Origin: Streptomyces venezuelae ATCC 10712
GTDB lineage: Bacteria; Actinomycetota; Actinomycetes; Streptomycetales; Streptomycetaceae
Direction of reading: 5' to 3'
DNA length: 64,000 nt
Assembly (NCBI RefSeq): GCF_008639165.1
Contig: NZ_CP029197.1
Location: forward strand, 3,162,001 to 3,226,000
Shown here piece after piece: positions 42,504 through 50,834 of the stretch (position 1 is the stretch's first letter; every line of letters begins with the position of its first letter). Position numbers and translations under genes: made by a program. The notes beneath the pieces are model-generated. The model worked only from the letters and a program-made list of their open reading frames with translations, searched no databases and had not been told where the DNA came from.

Positions 42504-42795
42504 GGTTTTCTCCTCGGAGCAGTGGATGGTTCGAGCCGGGTTTGTAAGTTCAAGTTAAGAAGCCGCGACGGCGGTTCTCCTCCTCCGCCGGAACGAACAA
42601 CCCCTGGCCCGTATGGGGGAGATCCCCCTAAGGGACGTCCACCCGGGGCCCCGGCCCTTCGGACCAGCACCGCCCTTCGGACCGGGCCTTCGGACCAGGC
42701 TTTCGGACCAGGCCAGCCCCTCGGCCAGCCCCTTCGGACCAGGACCGGACACGCGTGAGGGCCTCCACCCGAAGGTGGAGGCCCTCAGCCGTGGC
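42504..42795. repeat. gene-free stretch with TTCGGACC repeats
   Basis: No gene is visible. Between about 42655 and 42742 the octamer TTCGGACC occurs five times, mostly as CTTCGGACCAG, and the region ends in the hairpin at 42756. The repeats are degenerate and their function is unknown. Confidence 0.6.
42756..42787 (-). terminator. strong hairpin after an FG-GAP protein gene
   Basis: Perfect 14-bp arms (42756-42769 and 42774-42787) close on a stable CGAA tetraloop, 8 bases beyond the stop of the minus-strand gene at 42796. Confidence 0.75.
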
Positions 42796-43980
42796 TCAGA
42801 AGGCGCCGTTCAGGTCCCACCAGTCGCCGCCGCCCAGCCAGTCGCCCGCTCCGAGGCGGCCCGTGCCCGTGCCCGGGTACCGGTAGAGCATGCGGGACTC
42901 GACCTGCGTCGCGATGAGGTCGAGACGGCCGTCGCCCGACCAGTCGCCGTTGCCGATGAGCATCGTCATGCCGTTCCAGCCGCCGGTGCCGACGAGGACG
43001 CGCGCACCGAGCGCGCCGGCCTTCCCCGGGTACAGCCAGAGCTTGCCCGTCGACGCCTCGCGGGCGTAGAGGTCGGCCCGGCCGTCGCCGTTCATGTCAC
43101 CGACGCCCACCAGGGCGTTCATCCCGTTCCAGCCGCCGTTGCCGAGCAGCTTGCGCGCGCCCAGGGTGCCGGTGGAGGTGCCCGGGTACAGCCACAGCTT
43201 GCCGGTGGACCGCTCCACCGCCAGCAGGTCGGACCTGGCGTCGCCGGTCAGGTCGCCGAAGGCGGCGATCCTGCTCATGGCGTTCCAGCCGCCGTTGCCG
43301 AGCAGCTTGCGCGCGCCGAGGCCGCCGGTCCCGGTGCCGGGGTAGAGCCACAGCCTGCCGGTGGCCTTCTCGCGGACGATCACGTCCTCGCGGGCGTCAC
43401 GGCTGAAGTCGCCGTGCCGGACCATGGCGTCGAAGACGTTCCAGCCGCCGGAGCCGACGAGCTTGCCGCCGCCGTCACCCGGCAGGAACCACAGCCGTCC
43501 GACCAGGTCGCGGACGAGGACGTCGGCCCGCCGGTCGCCGTTCATGTCCCCGAACCCGGCGGCCTTGGGCGAGGTCTCCGAGAGCCAGTAGGGGTACGCC
43601 TCCTGGTCGCACTCCCGGAGCGTGCGGACGATCTTCACCGAGCTGACGGAACGGCTGGCGATGCTGGTGGGGAAGCCCTCGTTGGCGTACCGCCCGGCGC
43701 CGTCCACGTAGTTCGGCGCGTCGAAGGTGCAGGCGAACCCCGGCGTGCGGTTGATGATCAAGCGGAACTTGTTGTCCCACGTGCCCAGGGTCGCCCTGCT
43801 CGACTGCGTCTTGAACATCGGGCCCGTGGAGCCCGTGTCCCCCCAGGCGCAGAAGTAGCCCTGGGGGCAGTCGCTCACCGCGGCCTGGGCGGGCGCGGCG
43901 CCCGCGCCGAGCAGACCGAGCGAACCGAGTCCCAACGCGACGGCCGTGGAGGCCAGTCGGCGGAACAGAGATATGCGCAT
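42796..43980 (-). CDS. secreted I36-inhibitor-like/FG-GAP repeat protein
   Basis: This 394-residue exported protein has a signal peptide (residues 1-34, cleaved near AQA-AV). Residues 35-125 resemble the peptidase-inhibitor I36 (SMPI-like) fold, with DCPQGYFCAWGDTGSTG and cysteines in FACTFDAPN and RECDQEA. Residues 135-390 are five FG-GAP/VCBS-like repeats, each with GDMNGDGRADL-type calcium loops and LWLYPGTGTG-type blades, forming a beta-propeller. These proteins are probably extracellular binding proteins; no enzyme motif is seen. The start ATG 43980 has GGAGGG 5 bases upstream. A sister repeat protein lies at 47968. Confidence 0.8.
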   Translation of the reverse strand: MRISLFRRLASTAVALGLGSLGLLGAGAAPAQAAVSDCPQGYFCAWGDTGSTGPMFKTQSSRATLGTWDNKFRLIINRTPGFACTFDAPNYVDGAGRYANEGFPTSIASRSVSSVKIVRTLRECDQEAYPYWLSETSPKAAGFGDMNGDRRADVLVRDLVGRLWFLPGDGGGKLVGSGGWNVFDAMVRHGDFSRDAREDVIVREKATGRLWLYPGTGTGGLGARKLLGNGGWNAMSRIAAFGDLTGDARSDLLAVERSTGKLWLYPGTSTGTLGARKLLGNGGWNGMNALVGVGDMNGDGRADLYAREASTGKLWLYPGKAGALGARVLVGTGGWNGMTMLIGNGDWSGDGRLDLIATQVESRMLYRYPGTGTGRLGAGDWLGGGDWWDLNGAF

Positions 43981-44166
43981 GAATTCCCTCCCGAAACGCG
44001 GCGCGCGTTCTCGAAGCGCCGCGAGGAGGAAACGTATCCGTGTTCGCCTCGCCCCTGCCACGCGGTTCCCGCCCCGGACATACGGGTCCTGGGGGTTCCT
44101 CCGCCTCGGGTGCGGGTGAGACCCTGTCGAGCGAGCATTTAGGTGTACGAAGAAAGGATTCTCGCG

Positions 44167-45762
44167 GTGACCGAGTCCTCCACGACGCCGGCGGGCACCC
44201 CCGCCGGAAAGGCCGGAGCCACCGCCGCCGCACCCGGCGCACCGACGCCCGCCCGCCGCGGCCCCGTCGTGGCCGCCCTCATGCTCGGCATGGGGCTCGC
44301 CGCCATCGACGGCACGATCGTGTCCACCGCCGTCCCCCAGATCGTCGGCGACCTCGGCGGACTCGCCGTCTTCTCCTGGCTGTTCTCCGGCTATCTGCTC
44401 GCCGTCACCGTCACCCTGCCGGTGTACGGGAAGCTCAGTGACACCTTCGGCCGCAAGCCCGTCCTGATCGCCGGCGTCGTCCTGTTCCTCATCGGCTCCC
44501 TGCTGTGCGCGGCCGCCTGGAACATGGCCTCGCTCATCGCCTTCCGCGTCGTCCAGGGCCTCGGCGGCGGCGCGCTCCAAGGCACCATCCAGACGATCGC
44601 CGCCGACTTGTACCCGCTGAAGGAACGCCCCAAGATCCAGGCGAAGCTCTCCTCCGTGTGGGCCGCCTCCTCGGTCGCGGGCCCGGCGGCCGGCGGCCTC
44701 CTCGCGGGATACGCCGACTGGCGCTGGATCTTCCTGATCAACCTGCCGGTGGGCCTGGTGGCGCTCTGGCTGATCGTCCGCCACCTGAAGGAACCCGCCC
44801 GCACCCCACCGCGCGAACGCGTCCGGATCGACTGGGCCGGCGCCCTGTCGGTCTTCGCCACCGGAGCGCTCCTCCTCACCGCCCTCGTCCAGGGCGGCGT
44901 CGCCTGGCCCTGGCTGTCGGCCCCGTCGCTCGGCCTGCTGTCCGCAGCGGCCGCCCTCGGCGCGGTGACCGTGGCCGTCGAACGGCGCGCGGCCGAACCG
45001 ATCATCCCCGGCTGGGTCTGGCGCCGCCGCACGATATCCGCCGTCAACCTCGCCCTCGGCGCGCTGGGACTGCTCATGGTCGCGCCGACGGTCTTCCTCC
45101 CGACGTACGCCCAGTCCGTCCTGGGCCTCGGCCCGATAGCCGCCGGCTTCGTACTGTCGGTGATGACCCTGAGCTGGCCCATCAGCGCGGCGTTCTCGAA
45201 CCGGGTGTACGGCAGGATCGGCTTCCGCCTGACGGCCGTCCTCGGCATCTCGCTCGCGCTGGCCCTGCTGCTCGTCTTCCCGTTCCTCCCGTTCCCCGGC
45301 GAACCCTGGCAGCCGGCCCTCATCATGCTGCTGCTCGGCGGCGCGCTCGGCCTCTTCCAACTGCCGCTGATCGTCGGCGTGCAGTCGACCGTCCCGTACG
45401 AGGAGAGGGGCACGACGACGGCCTCGGTCCTGTTCTGCCGCCAGGTCGGCCAGAGCGTCGGCGCGGCGGTCTTCGGCGCCGTGGCGAACGGCGTCCTCGC
45501 CGCCCGCCTCGGCGGCGGCGACCTGGACACCCTGGCCCGCGCCCTCGACGCCCCCGGCTCCCTGACGGCCGAGACGACGGACGGCCTGCGCCGCGCGGTC
45601 GACGCGGCCGTCGACTACGTCTTCACCGGCGCGGCAGCCGCGGCGGCCCTCGCCCTCCTGGTCCTCCTCACCCTGGCCCCCCGCCGCTTCCCGGTCCTAC
45701 GGGAGGCGACGGGGGAGGACGGAGCGCACACCGTGACCCAGGGTGATGCCCGTTCGGGCTAG
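44167..45762 (+). CDS. MFS drug efflux transporter, DHA2 (EmrB/QacA) family
   Basis: This 531-residue proton-driven efflux pump has about fourteen membrane spans. The DHA2 signatures are present: the motif DGTIVSTAVPQI in the first span, YGKLSDTFGRKPVL in the loop between spans 2 and 3, and GPAAGGLLAGYADWRWIFLIN around spans 5-6. It exports lipophilic compounds or antibiotics; the substrate is unknown. GTG 44167 is chosen because AAAGGA precedes it at 9 bases; a GTG eight codons earlier is possible. The first 33 residues are a Thr/Pro/Ala tail. No adjacent TetR or MarR regulator is present. Confidence 0.9.
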   Translation: MTESSTTPAGTPAGKAGATAAAPGAPTPARRGPVVAALMLGMGLAAIDGTIVSTAVPQIVGDLGGLAVFSWLFSGYLLAVTVTLPVYGKLSDTFGRKPVLIAGVVLFLIGSLLCAAAWNMASLIAFRVVQGLGGGALQGTIQTIAADLYPLKERPKIQAKLSSVWAASSVAGPAAGGLLAGYADWRWIFLINLPVGLVALWLIVRHLKEPARTPPRERVRIDWAGALSVFATGALLLTALVQGGVAWPWLSAPSLGLLSAAAALGAVTVAVERRAAEPIIPGWVWRRRTISAVNLALGALGLLMVAPTVFLPTYAQSVLGLGPIAAGFVLSVMTLSWPISAAFSNRVYGRIGFRLTAVLGISLALALLLVFPFLPFPGEPWQPALIMLLLGGALGLFQLPLIVGVQSTVPYEERGTTTASVLFCRQVGQSVGAAVFGAVANGVLAARLGGGDLDTLARALDAPGSLTAETTDGLRRAVDAAVDYVFTGAAAAAALALLVLLTLAPRRFPVLREATGEDGAHTVTQGDARSG

Positions 45763-45833
45763 CGCCACGAGCCGCCGCCGTGGGCCGCTCTTAGCGTGAG
45801 GTGACCCATGCAGGGCTCCGAGGAGGTCGTCCG

Positions 45834-46316
45834 ATGAGCAGTCGCAGCATGGTGGCCGGCATAGCCCTGGCCATCGTCTCCGTCGCCCCGCTGTCCGGCG
45901 TCGCCCACGCCCAGGATCTCGACTGCGTGGACTTCCGCTACCAGGAAGACGCCCAGGCCGAGTTCAACCGGGACACGCGTGACCCGCACCGGCTCGACGA
46001 GGACCAGGGTCCCGACGACCAGATCGCCTGCGAGAGGCTCCCGCGGCGCAGCGACGTGAACCCGGTGCCGGTGAACCCGAGTCCCACCACCGTCCCGACG
46101 CCGGCCCCCGTCGCCCCCTCGGCGCTCCCCGTCGCCCCTGCCCCCGTCGTCCCTGCTCCCCTCACGCCCAGTCGCGGTACGCGGGCGGGGATCGGTGGAG
46201 CATCCGGTCCGTCCGATCTCAGCCTGGCGTTGGGCCTCACCCTGGCCATCAGTGCCGCCGCGGCAGGCGGATACCTCACAGCACGCCGCCTGTCCCGTGG
46301 ACCGGAGCGGTCGTGA
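45834..46316 (+). CDS. secreted Excalibur-domain membrane-anchored protein
   Basis: This 160-residue protein has a signal peptide cleaved near AHAQD. The Excalibur calcium-binding domain (residues 27-70) shows LDCVDFRYQEDAQAEF, then DPHRLDEDQGPDDQIACERLP, with the two cysteines likely disulfide bonded. A Pro/Val/Ala-rich linker and a C-terminal membrane span with a basic tail (LALGLTLAISAAAAGGYL, then ARRLSRGPERS) follow, giving a surface-anchored protein. The ATG at 45834 has GAGGAGGT at 8 bases. Confidence 0.85.
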   Translation: MSSRSMVAGIALAIVSVAPLSGVAHAQDLDCVDFRYQEDAQAEFNRDTRDPHRLDEDQGPDDQIACERLPRRSDVNPVPVNPSPTTVPTPAPVAPSALPVAPAPVVPAPLTPSRGTRAGIGGASGPSDLSLALGLTLAISAAAAGGYLTARRLSRGPERS

Positions 46317-46374
46317 CCGACGGCGCGCGGCGGGCACGCCGATCAGATGCCGGTACTACTCCGCCGAGGCCGGC

Positions 46375-46473
46375 CCGACGAATCCGGCCCACGCGGCGGA
46401 CGAGACGGTGAGCCCGGGCCCCGGGGGACGGGGCCGGGGGCTGCTGCTCGTCGAAGCGCTCGCCGACCGGTAG
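46375..46473 (+). pseudogene. possible 3' remnant of a HATPase-type anti-sigma-like protein
   Basis: One frame of the stretch after the Excalibur gene reads PGGRGRGLLLVEALADR and then stops, with GWG encoded just after the stop. That is close to the G-box region (GRGLLLVEALADRWG) of the many Streptomyces SpoIIE-associated/RsbW-like ATP-binding proteins. Nothing of the rest of the domain is recognisable. I read it as a decayed fragment; a chance match in GC-rich DNA cannot be excluded. Confidence 0.35.
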
Positions 46474-46537
46474 GGCTGGGGCCCGAGCCGGGCGCACGGT
46501 GGGGGCGGAGTGCGCCCTGTCCTGACCTGCCCCCGTC

Positions 46538-47341
46538 CTACTGCCAGGTCGCGGTGTCCGGGTCGATGCCGTGGGTGCGTGCCGAGGCGTCGACGGCGCG
46601 GCGGAACCACTGGGCGAGGCCGGGGCGTATGCCGTCGTAGTGGGCGGCGAAGCCCGGATCGGTCTCGTACATGCGGCCGAGGCAGACCTGCATCTGCCGG
46701 GTGAGGGGAAAATACGCGCCGAAGACCTCGCGGTGCCGTTCGACGAGTCGGTTCGCCTCCGGGCTGCCGGGGGCGACGCCCGCGTCCATCGCGTCCCCGA
46801 GCGCACGGTCGACGGCGGCCGTGGCGTCGGCGACGGCCCGCCATTCCTCCGGGCCGCGGGAGGCCGCGCGTTCGGCATACTGCCGCCATTGCGTCGTGTC
46901 GCCGTATTTCCCACGGGCCTGCGCGGGGCCGTCCGGATCCCAGTCGGGGCCGAAGACATCTGCCTGCTGCTCGACGGTCAGCAGCAACCCCCGCTCGTGG
47001 GCTTCGATCATCCGGTCCAGGCCGGCACCGAGCCGCTGGAGCCGGTCGATCCGTTCGGCAACCTGGGCGCGCTGGGCGCGCAGCGCGCCGGGCACGTCCG
47101 TGGCCGGGTGGTCCAGGACGACCCGGATCCTGTCCAGGCCGAGCCCGATCTCCCGGTAGACGACGACGCGGTGCAGACGTTCGAGATCACTGGCGGTGTA
47201 GAGCCGGTATCCGGCGGCCGTGCGCAGCGACGGGCACGCCAGGCCGATCTCGTCCCAGTGGTGCAGCGCGCGGACCGTCACGCCCAGCCGCGCCGAGACC
47301 TGACCGACGGTCAGGCCATCGGCGTCAGTGGCATCAGACAT
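46538..47341 (-). CDS. MerR-family regulator with TipAS-like domain
   Basis: This 267-residue regulator has an N-terminal MerR winged HTH (LTVGQVSARLGVTVRALHHW, then DEIGLACPSLRTAAGYRLYT), the dimerisation helix, and a C-terminal TipAS-type drug-recognition domain (VEQQADVFGPDWDPDGPAQA, DTTQWRQYAERAASRGPEEW, AYFPLTRQMQVCLGRMYETD). In Streptomyces TipAL this domain covalently captures thiopeptides through a cysteine; one cysteine is present here in QVCLGRMY, the same helix as the TipA CLGEMY motif. Ligand unknown. The ATG at 47341 overlaps the VOC gene stop by 8 bases. It probably controls its own operon through the palindrome at 47887. Confidence 0.88.
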   Translation of the reverse strand: MSDATDADGLTVGQVSARLGVTVRALHHWDEIGLACPSLRTAAGYRLYTASDLERLHRVVVYREIGLGLDRIRVVLDHPATDVPGALRAQRAQVAERIDRLQRLGAGLDRMIEAHERGLLLTVEQQADVFGPDWDPDGPAQARGKYGDTTQWRQYAERAASRGPEEWRAVADATAAVDRALGDAMDAGVAPGSPEANRLVERHREVFGAYFPLTRQMQVCLGRMYETDPGFAAHYDGIRPGLAQWFRRAVDASARTHGIDPDTATWQ

Positions 47342-47870
47342 GCGCCTCATTGTCTCCGCGACCGGCACCCGGCGGGGTGATACCGATGGCCGCGAGGTTC
47401 CGCGCCTCCGGCCCTGCCGGGTCGAAGGGCTTCGCCGCGGTGAAGACGACCCGCGCGTTCTCGGGGGTGATCACCGTGACGTCGCGGGTGTTCCAGGGCG
47501 TGTCCCGGGGGCCGTCGACCGCGTCCGGGCGCAGCGCACGACAGGCCTCGACGAGGGGATCGACCTGGCTGAGCACGCCCGCGAAACTGAAGCTCATGGC
47601 CGGCGCCCGCTCCGGAACGTTCTCCGTGTGGACGAGGAGTACGTCCTGAAACGCCCACCGGCGCAGATGCACCAGCGTGCCGGGAATGCCGAACAGCTCG
47701 AAGAACCCCAGTCCCCGTACCCAGAAGTCCACCGAAGCGGCCAGGTCGCTCGTGGGGATCGTGACGAACGCGGGCATGCCGTAGATGCCGCGGAACGGCT
47801 CCGGCGGTACGGCGTCCGGGCCGGGTGAGGGGACGGGGCTCATCTCGAACGCGTCGTAGTAGTCGCTCAT
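47334..47870 (-). CDS. VOC-family protein in the MerR operon
   Basis: This 178-residue vicinal-oxygen-chelate fold protein (glyoxalase/bleomycin-resistance superfamily) has GMPAFVTIPTSDLAASVDFW, then GLGFFELFGIPGTLVHLRRW, and a second half ending VTVITPENARVVFTAAKPF. In this superfamily drug-binding resistance proteins are common, and cotranscription with a TipAS-type regulator makes a drug-binding or drug-modifying role plausible. The ATG at 47870 has GAGGGTGA at about 8 bases. It is first in the operon. Confidence 0.8.
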   Translation of the reverse strand: MSDYYDAFEMSPVPSPGPDAVPPEPFRGIYGMPAFVTIPTSDLAASVDFWVRGLGFFELFGIPGTLVHLRRWAFQDVLLVHTENVPERAPAMSFSFAGVLSQVDPLVEACRALRPDAVDGPRDTPWNTRDVTVITPENARVVFTAAKPFDPAGPEARNLAAIGITPPGAGRGDNEAHV

Positions 47871-47886
47871 GCACGTCACCCTCGTG

Positions 47887-47908
47887 CCTCACGCAACGTG
47901 AGGGTCAA
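47887..47908 (-). promoter_or_regulatory. MerR-type operator/promoter
   Basis: The perfect palindrome CCTCACGTTGCGTGAGG (47887-47903 read on the minus strand, 7-bp arms around TTG) directly follows a TTGACC -35 box (47903-47908). This arrangement, with a spacer longer than 17 bases, is the classic MerR activator site. The -10 (GAGGGT, spacing 19) is weak, as expected for an activated promoter. Confidence 0.75.
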
Positions 47909-47967
47909 GCCGGATCCGTGGATCCCGCCCGACCCCCACGATGCGGCCCCGCCGCAGCCGGGTGCGG

Positions 47968-50229
47968 CTAGAAGGTGACCTCGGACCGCAGCCCGTTCGT
48001 CACGTCCGTCTTCGCGCCCGGCTTGAGCGGGGCCTTCCAGTCGCCCGTGCCGGCGTAGAAGGTGGTGCCGGTGCCCGACGTGGCCATCAGGTCCGCGTGG
48101 CCGTCGCCGTTGGCGTCGCCGACGCCGACGAGGCTGGCGAAACCGCCCCAGCCGCCGCCGATCCGGGTGCGGGCGGCGAAGGTGCCGTCGCCCTTGCCGA
48201 GGTACTGCCAGAGGACCCCGGCCTTGTCGCGGGCCAGGAGGTCGCCGGCCGGGCCGCCGGCGAAGTCGCCCAGGGCGGTCAGCTCGTTGTAGGTCCCCCA
48301 GCCGCCGCCCATCGCCTTGCGGGCGGAGAAGGGGTTGGTGGCGTTCCCGGTGCCCGGGTAGAGCCACAAGACGCCTGCCTTGTCCGTGGCCAGGAGGTCC
48401 GGGCGGCCGTCGCCGGTGACGTCGCTGCCGGCCGCGATCCGGTCGAACGTCTGCCAGCCGCCGCCGATCCGGGTGCGGCCGGAGAGGGGCACGGCCCGGT
48501 CGCCGGTGCCCTGGTACAGCCAGAGGACGCCGGTGGTGTCCCGGGCGAGGACGTCGGGGGCGGGGCTGCCCGCGATGTTCCCGGCGGACTCGATCCGGTC
48601 GTACGTCTGCCAGCCGCCGCCGACCCGCGTCCGTCCCGTGGACGTGACCGAACCGCCCAGCGCGGCGGGCTGGGTACGGAGGGACCACAGGGCTCCGCCG
48701 GAGTCCCGGGCGAACAGGTCGGCCGTGCCGTCGCCGTCGACGTCGTGGGGCGCCTGGGGCCGGTTCACGGTGAACCGGCCGGTGGTGACCAGGTCCGGGC
48801 CGATGCCCTCCTCCGGCCGGGCGCTGATCTCCCACTCGTACTCGCCCGCACGGGCCGGGCTCAGCAGCCCGTCCGGCCGCTCCACGTCCTTGCCGTCCCA
48901 GTGCCAGGTGACGCGGCGCGGCGCACCGTCGGCGGTGTCGGCGGGCCATTCGCGGGTGAGGGTCTTCCCGCTGCGGAGGTGTTTCAGGGTGACCCGTACG
49001 GCCGCGTCGCCCCGGGACAGGTCCCAGCCGAAGTCGGCGCCGCCCGCGAGCTGTTCGGCGGAGAGCGTCTTCGGGGTGTCGGAGCCGGTGAGGCGGACGA
49101 CGGTCGTCTGTCCCGTGGAGGCGACCAGTTCGACGTCCGGGCGGCCGCCGTCGGCGCGCGGCGAGATCCGGTACAGGCCCTCGCCCTGCTCGGGGGTGCC
49201 ACCGCGCACCAGGAGGCTGCCGCCGGGACCGGCGACGGCGGAGGAGAACGCGGTGAGGGCGACGGACTTCTCGCCGTCCTTGATCGACTGGAGGGTGAAC
49301 GGCCGCACGGTCGGGCTCGCCGAGGCGCCGCCGGCCGCGTCGATGTGGGCCTTCTGGCCGTACGCCAGCCAGCCGCCGACCAGGTACAGCGGGTCGTCCA
49401 GGTCGTCCGCCGGGAACCAGCGCTCGACGTTCGCGCCGCGCTGGTGGGCGATGATCCCCTTGCCCGACATCCGGGACTCGCGCCAGGCCACGTGCGTGGC
49501 GGAGATCGCGCCCTGCCCGGCGAACTCGAACGGCTCCTGCAGGTACATGGGCTGCGATCCGCCCGCCAGGTCGACGACGACCTTGGCGGGCATCTCCCCG
49601 CGCTCGCCGACCCAGCAGTCGTAGAGCGCGGCGTCGGTGGAGGTCCAGGCCTCCTCGCCCGAGAAGCAGGTGAACTGGGCGCTGCCGATCAGCCAGCGGA
49701 GCTTCGGCGCGCCGTTCTCGATGGTCGCGGCGTACTGCTTCCAGACGCCGTCCTCCTGCCGTTCGAGCAGCAGGGTGGCGCCCGCGAGGCCCGCGAACCG
49801 GTAGGGGCCGAGCTCGCGGACGTTGAACGCCGCCGTCGGCGTGGCGGCGGTGGCGGGCGTCGACAGGTCGTGGACCTGAAGGTTCACGCTGGTGCCCAGC
49901 TGCTCCCGGTCGCCGGTGACGACGAGGTCGCTGCCTCCGCCGACGGCGGAGGCCCCGGGCAGGACGATGGACGAGCCGTCCGCGTACCAGGTCCAGCGGA
50001 ACTCGGGGCTTGCCCCCCGGGTCTTCGTCAGGAAGCCGCTGGGGCCCGCGCCGACGACGTCCGCGTCACGCGGGAACGGCACGGTGGTCTGGCCGGCCTC
50101 CTGCGTGGCGCCCGGCGCGGCGACCGCCGCCGTGGCCGGAAGCGCGGTGAGGGTGCCGCCCGTGGCGGCGAGTGCGAGGGTGACGGCGGCGGCCGAGAGC
50201 CGGCGGCCGCGCGTGCGTGTGACGTGCAT
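47968..50229 (-). CDS. large secreted FG-GAP/VCBS repeat protein
   Basis: This 753-residue exported protein has a signal peptide of about 38 residues (RGRRLSAAAVTLALAATGG, cleavage near AVAAPG). The N-terminal 380 residues are a beta-rich propeller-like region with no catalytic motif; about residues 390-490 resemble a FlgD-type Ig domain (ADFGWDLSRGDAAVRVTLKH, then AGEYEWEISARPE); residues 500-745 are VCBS/FG-GAP repeats with calcium loops DVDGDGTADLFARD and DVTGDGRPDLLATD. The repeats are close copies of each other at the DNA level (RTRIGGGWQTYDR blocks). Likely an extracellular or wall-bound binding protein; function unknown. ATG at 50229. Confidence 0.8.
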   Translation of the reverse strand: MHVTRTRGRRLSAAAVTLALAATGGTLTALPATAAVAAPGATQEAGQTTVPFPRDADVVGAGPSGFLTKTRGASPEFRWTWYADGSSIVLPGASAVGGGSDLVVTGDREQLGTSVNLQVHDLSTPATAATPTAAFNVRELGPYRFAGLAGATLLLERQEDGVWKQYAATIENGAPKLRWLIGSAQFTCFSGEEAWTSTDAALYDCWVGERGEMPAKVVVDLAGGSQPMYLQEPFEFAGQGAISATHVAWRESRMSGKGIIAHQRGANVERWFPADDLDDPLYLVGGWLAYGQKAHIDAAGGASASPTVRPFTLQSIKDGEKSVALTAFSSAVAGPGGSLLVRGGTPEQGEGLYRISPRADGGRPDVELVASTGQTTVVRLTGSDTPKTLSAEQLAGGADFGWDLSRGDAAVRVTLKHLRSGKTLTREWPADTADGAPRRVTWHWDGKDVERPDGLLSPARAGEYEWEISARPEEGIGPDLVTTGRFTVNRPQAPHDVDGDGTADLFARDSGGALWSLRTQPAALGGSVTSTGRTRVGGGWQTYDRIESAGNIAGSPAPDVLARDTTGVLWLYQGTGDRAVPLSGRTRIGGGWQTFDRIAAGSDVTGDGRPDLLATDKAGVLWLYPGTGNATNPFSARKAMGGGWGTYNELTALGDFAGGPAGDLLARDKAGVLWQYLGKGDGTFAARTRIGGGWGGFASLVGVGDANGDGHADLMATSGTGTTFYAGTGDWKAPLKPGAKTDVTNGLRSEVTF

Positions 50230-50359
50230 GAATGGGTTCCTCCCGTGGAAAGGGGAGGCTAACCGACGGGTAACCTCCAGCCACCACCGGGCCCCACCGC
50301 ACGAAGCCCGACCCGCACCCGCCGGCCGGGAGCCTGCCCGGCCCCACCGACGGGGGAGG

Positions 50360-50779
50360 CTAGCGGTCGGAGCGCGTTCCGTTCGCGTCGGTGTCTCCTC
50401 CAGCAGGGGCTGGCTTTCGGGGCGAGAGGCAGAACGGGTGGCCCGCCGGGTCCAGGACGACCCTCCACAGGTCCGGGCGGGGCTGGGGCTCGGGCACGGT
50501 CGCGCCCCATTCCACGAGCCGGGCCACCGCCTCGTCCAGGTCGTCGACGGTGAAGTCCAGGTGCAGTTGCTGCGGCACGTCCCGGCCCGGCCAGGTCGGG
50601 GGGCGGTGGTCGTCGACCCGCTGGAAGCCCATCAGCAGCCCGTGCTCACCCCCGCCGAGCCCCGCGAACTCCCCGTCCGAGCGCTCGTGGAGCGGCAGTC
50701 CCGTCGCCCGGTGGTAGAAGTCGGCGAGGGCCAGGGGGTCGGCGCAGTCGAGGTTGACCGCCGTCAGTCTCATCAGCAT
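50360..50779 (-). CDS. VOC-family small-molecule binding protein
   Basis: This 139-residue VOC protein begins LTAVNLDCADPLALADFYHR and ends with WRVVLDPAGHPFCLSP, the signature of the short actinobacterial glyoxalase-like proteins with a single-chain two-module fold. The metal-binding positions are partly kept (H in QLHLDFTVDD and E in the following strand are candidates). Substrate unknown. ATG start at 50779. Same strand as its neighbours but with 130 bases to the FG-GAP gene. Confidence 0.8.
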   Translation of the reverse strand: MLMRLTAVNLDCADPLALADFYHRATGLPLHERSDGEFAGLGGGEHGLLMGFQRVDDHRPPTWPGRDVPQQLHLDFTVDDLDEAVARLVEWGATVPEPQPRPDLWRVVLDPAGHPFCLSPRKPAPAGGDTDANGTRSDR

Positions 50780-50834
50780 GACGGGGAGCCTAGGCCGTGT
50801 CCGGAAAGCAGCCCCGTCCGCCGGCCCGGCGCGG

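Noticed and set aside
42655..42742. CRISPR-like array
   Set aside because: Repeats of 8-11 bases with irregular short spacing and no cas genes; not a CRISPR.
42796..45360. Continuous minus-strand frame upstream of the I36/FG-GAP protein
   Set aside because: The part beyond 43980 is antisense to the MFS gene; the signal peptide fixes the start at 43980.
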